NCBI GenBank assembly: GCA_025964455.1
Contig: JAOPYU010000246.1
Coordinates: 1-5,986, forward strand
Direction: 5' to 3'
DNA from: Thermoleophilia bacterium
GTDB lineage: Bacteria > Actinomycetota > Thermoleophilia > Gaiellales > SKUG01
Length of the DNA: 5,986 bases
Notes under the pieces: model-generated
Seen by the model: only the letters and a program-made list of their open reading frames with translations
Told to the model about the DNA's origin: nothing
Databases searched by the model: none
In this document: positions 5,986 to 5,986 of the stretch, piece by piece
How positions within the stretch are numbered: position 1 is the first letter of the stretch
How the letters are laid out: the number at the start of each line of letters is the position of its first letter
Position numbers and translations under genes: made by a program

Positions 5986-5986
5986 G

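Overview
The whole window lies inside one very large protein-coding gene on the minus strand. When the + strand is read as triplets from base 1 and reverse-complemented, that frame has no stop codon from base 5985 down to base 1, giving 1995 codons. It is the only frame that gives repeated, family-like protein sequence throughout. Neither end of the gene is present: the start lies beyond base 5986 and the stop lies before base 1. Residue numbers below count from base 5985 as residue 1.

The protein is a multi-domain, probably secreted or surface-exposed RCC1-repeat protein (beta-propeller, COG5184/ATS1-like). In order, N- to C-terminal: an RCC1 block A with 10 visible repeats (residues 1-584, bases 4234-5985); a fibronectin-III-like 'YHWR' module (585-721); an RCC1 block B with 14 repeats (722-1544, bases 1354-3822); a second, clearly paralogous YHWR module (1545-1685); a different Fn3-like module (1686-1801); an IPT/TIG-like Ig module (1802-1887); and an unidentified all-beta C-terminal segment (1888-1995) that continues out of the window. 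The gene thus contains a duplicated unit of RCC1 propeller, Cys loop and YHWR module. Fourteen repeats in block B fits two seven-bladed propellers.

The DNA is strongly GC-rich, with G or C at most third codon positions. The domain mix of RCC1, Fn3, TIG, Ser/Thr/Gly-rich loops and paired cysteines is typical of large exported proteins of high-GC bacteria. An actinobacterium is the best guess, but the window has no taxonomic marker, and myxobacteria or Chloroflexi are not excluded.

No promoter, ribosome binding site, terminator, RNA gene, mobile element or CRISPR array was seen, as expected for a purely intragenic window. The many other open frames on both strands, up to about 340 codons, are Arg/Pro-rich GC shadows. 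The parts worth a second look are the propeller/module duplication, the recurring Cys-x(3-5)-Cys loops, and the internal blade duplications. The binding partner and function are unknown.
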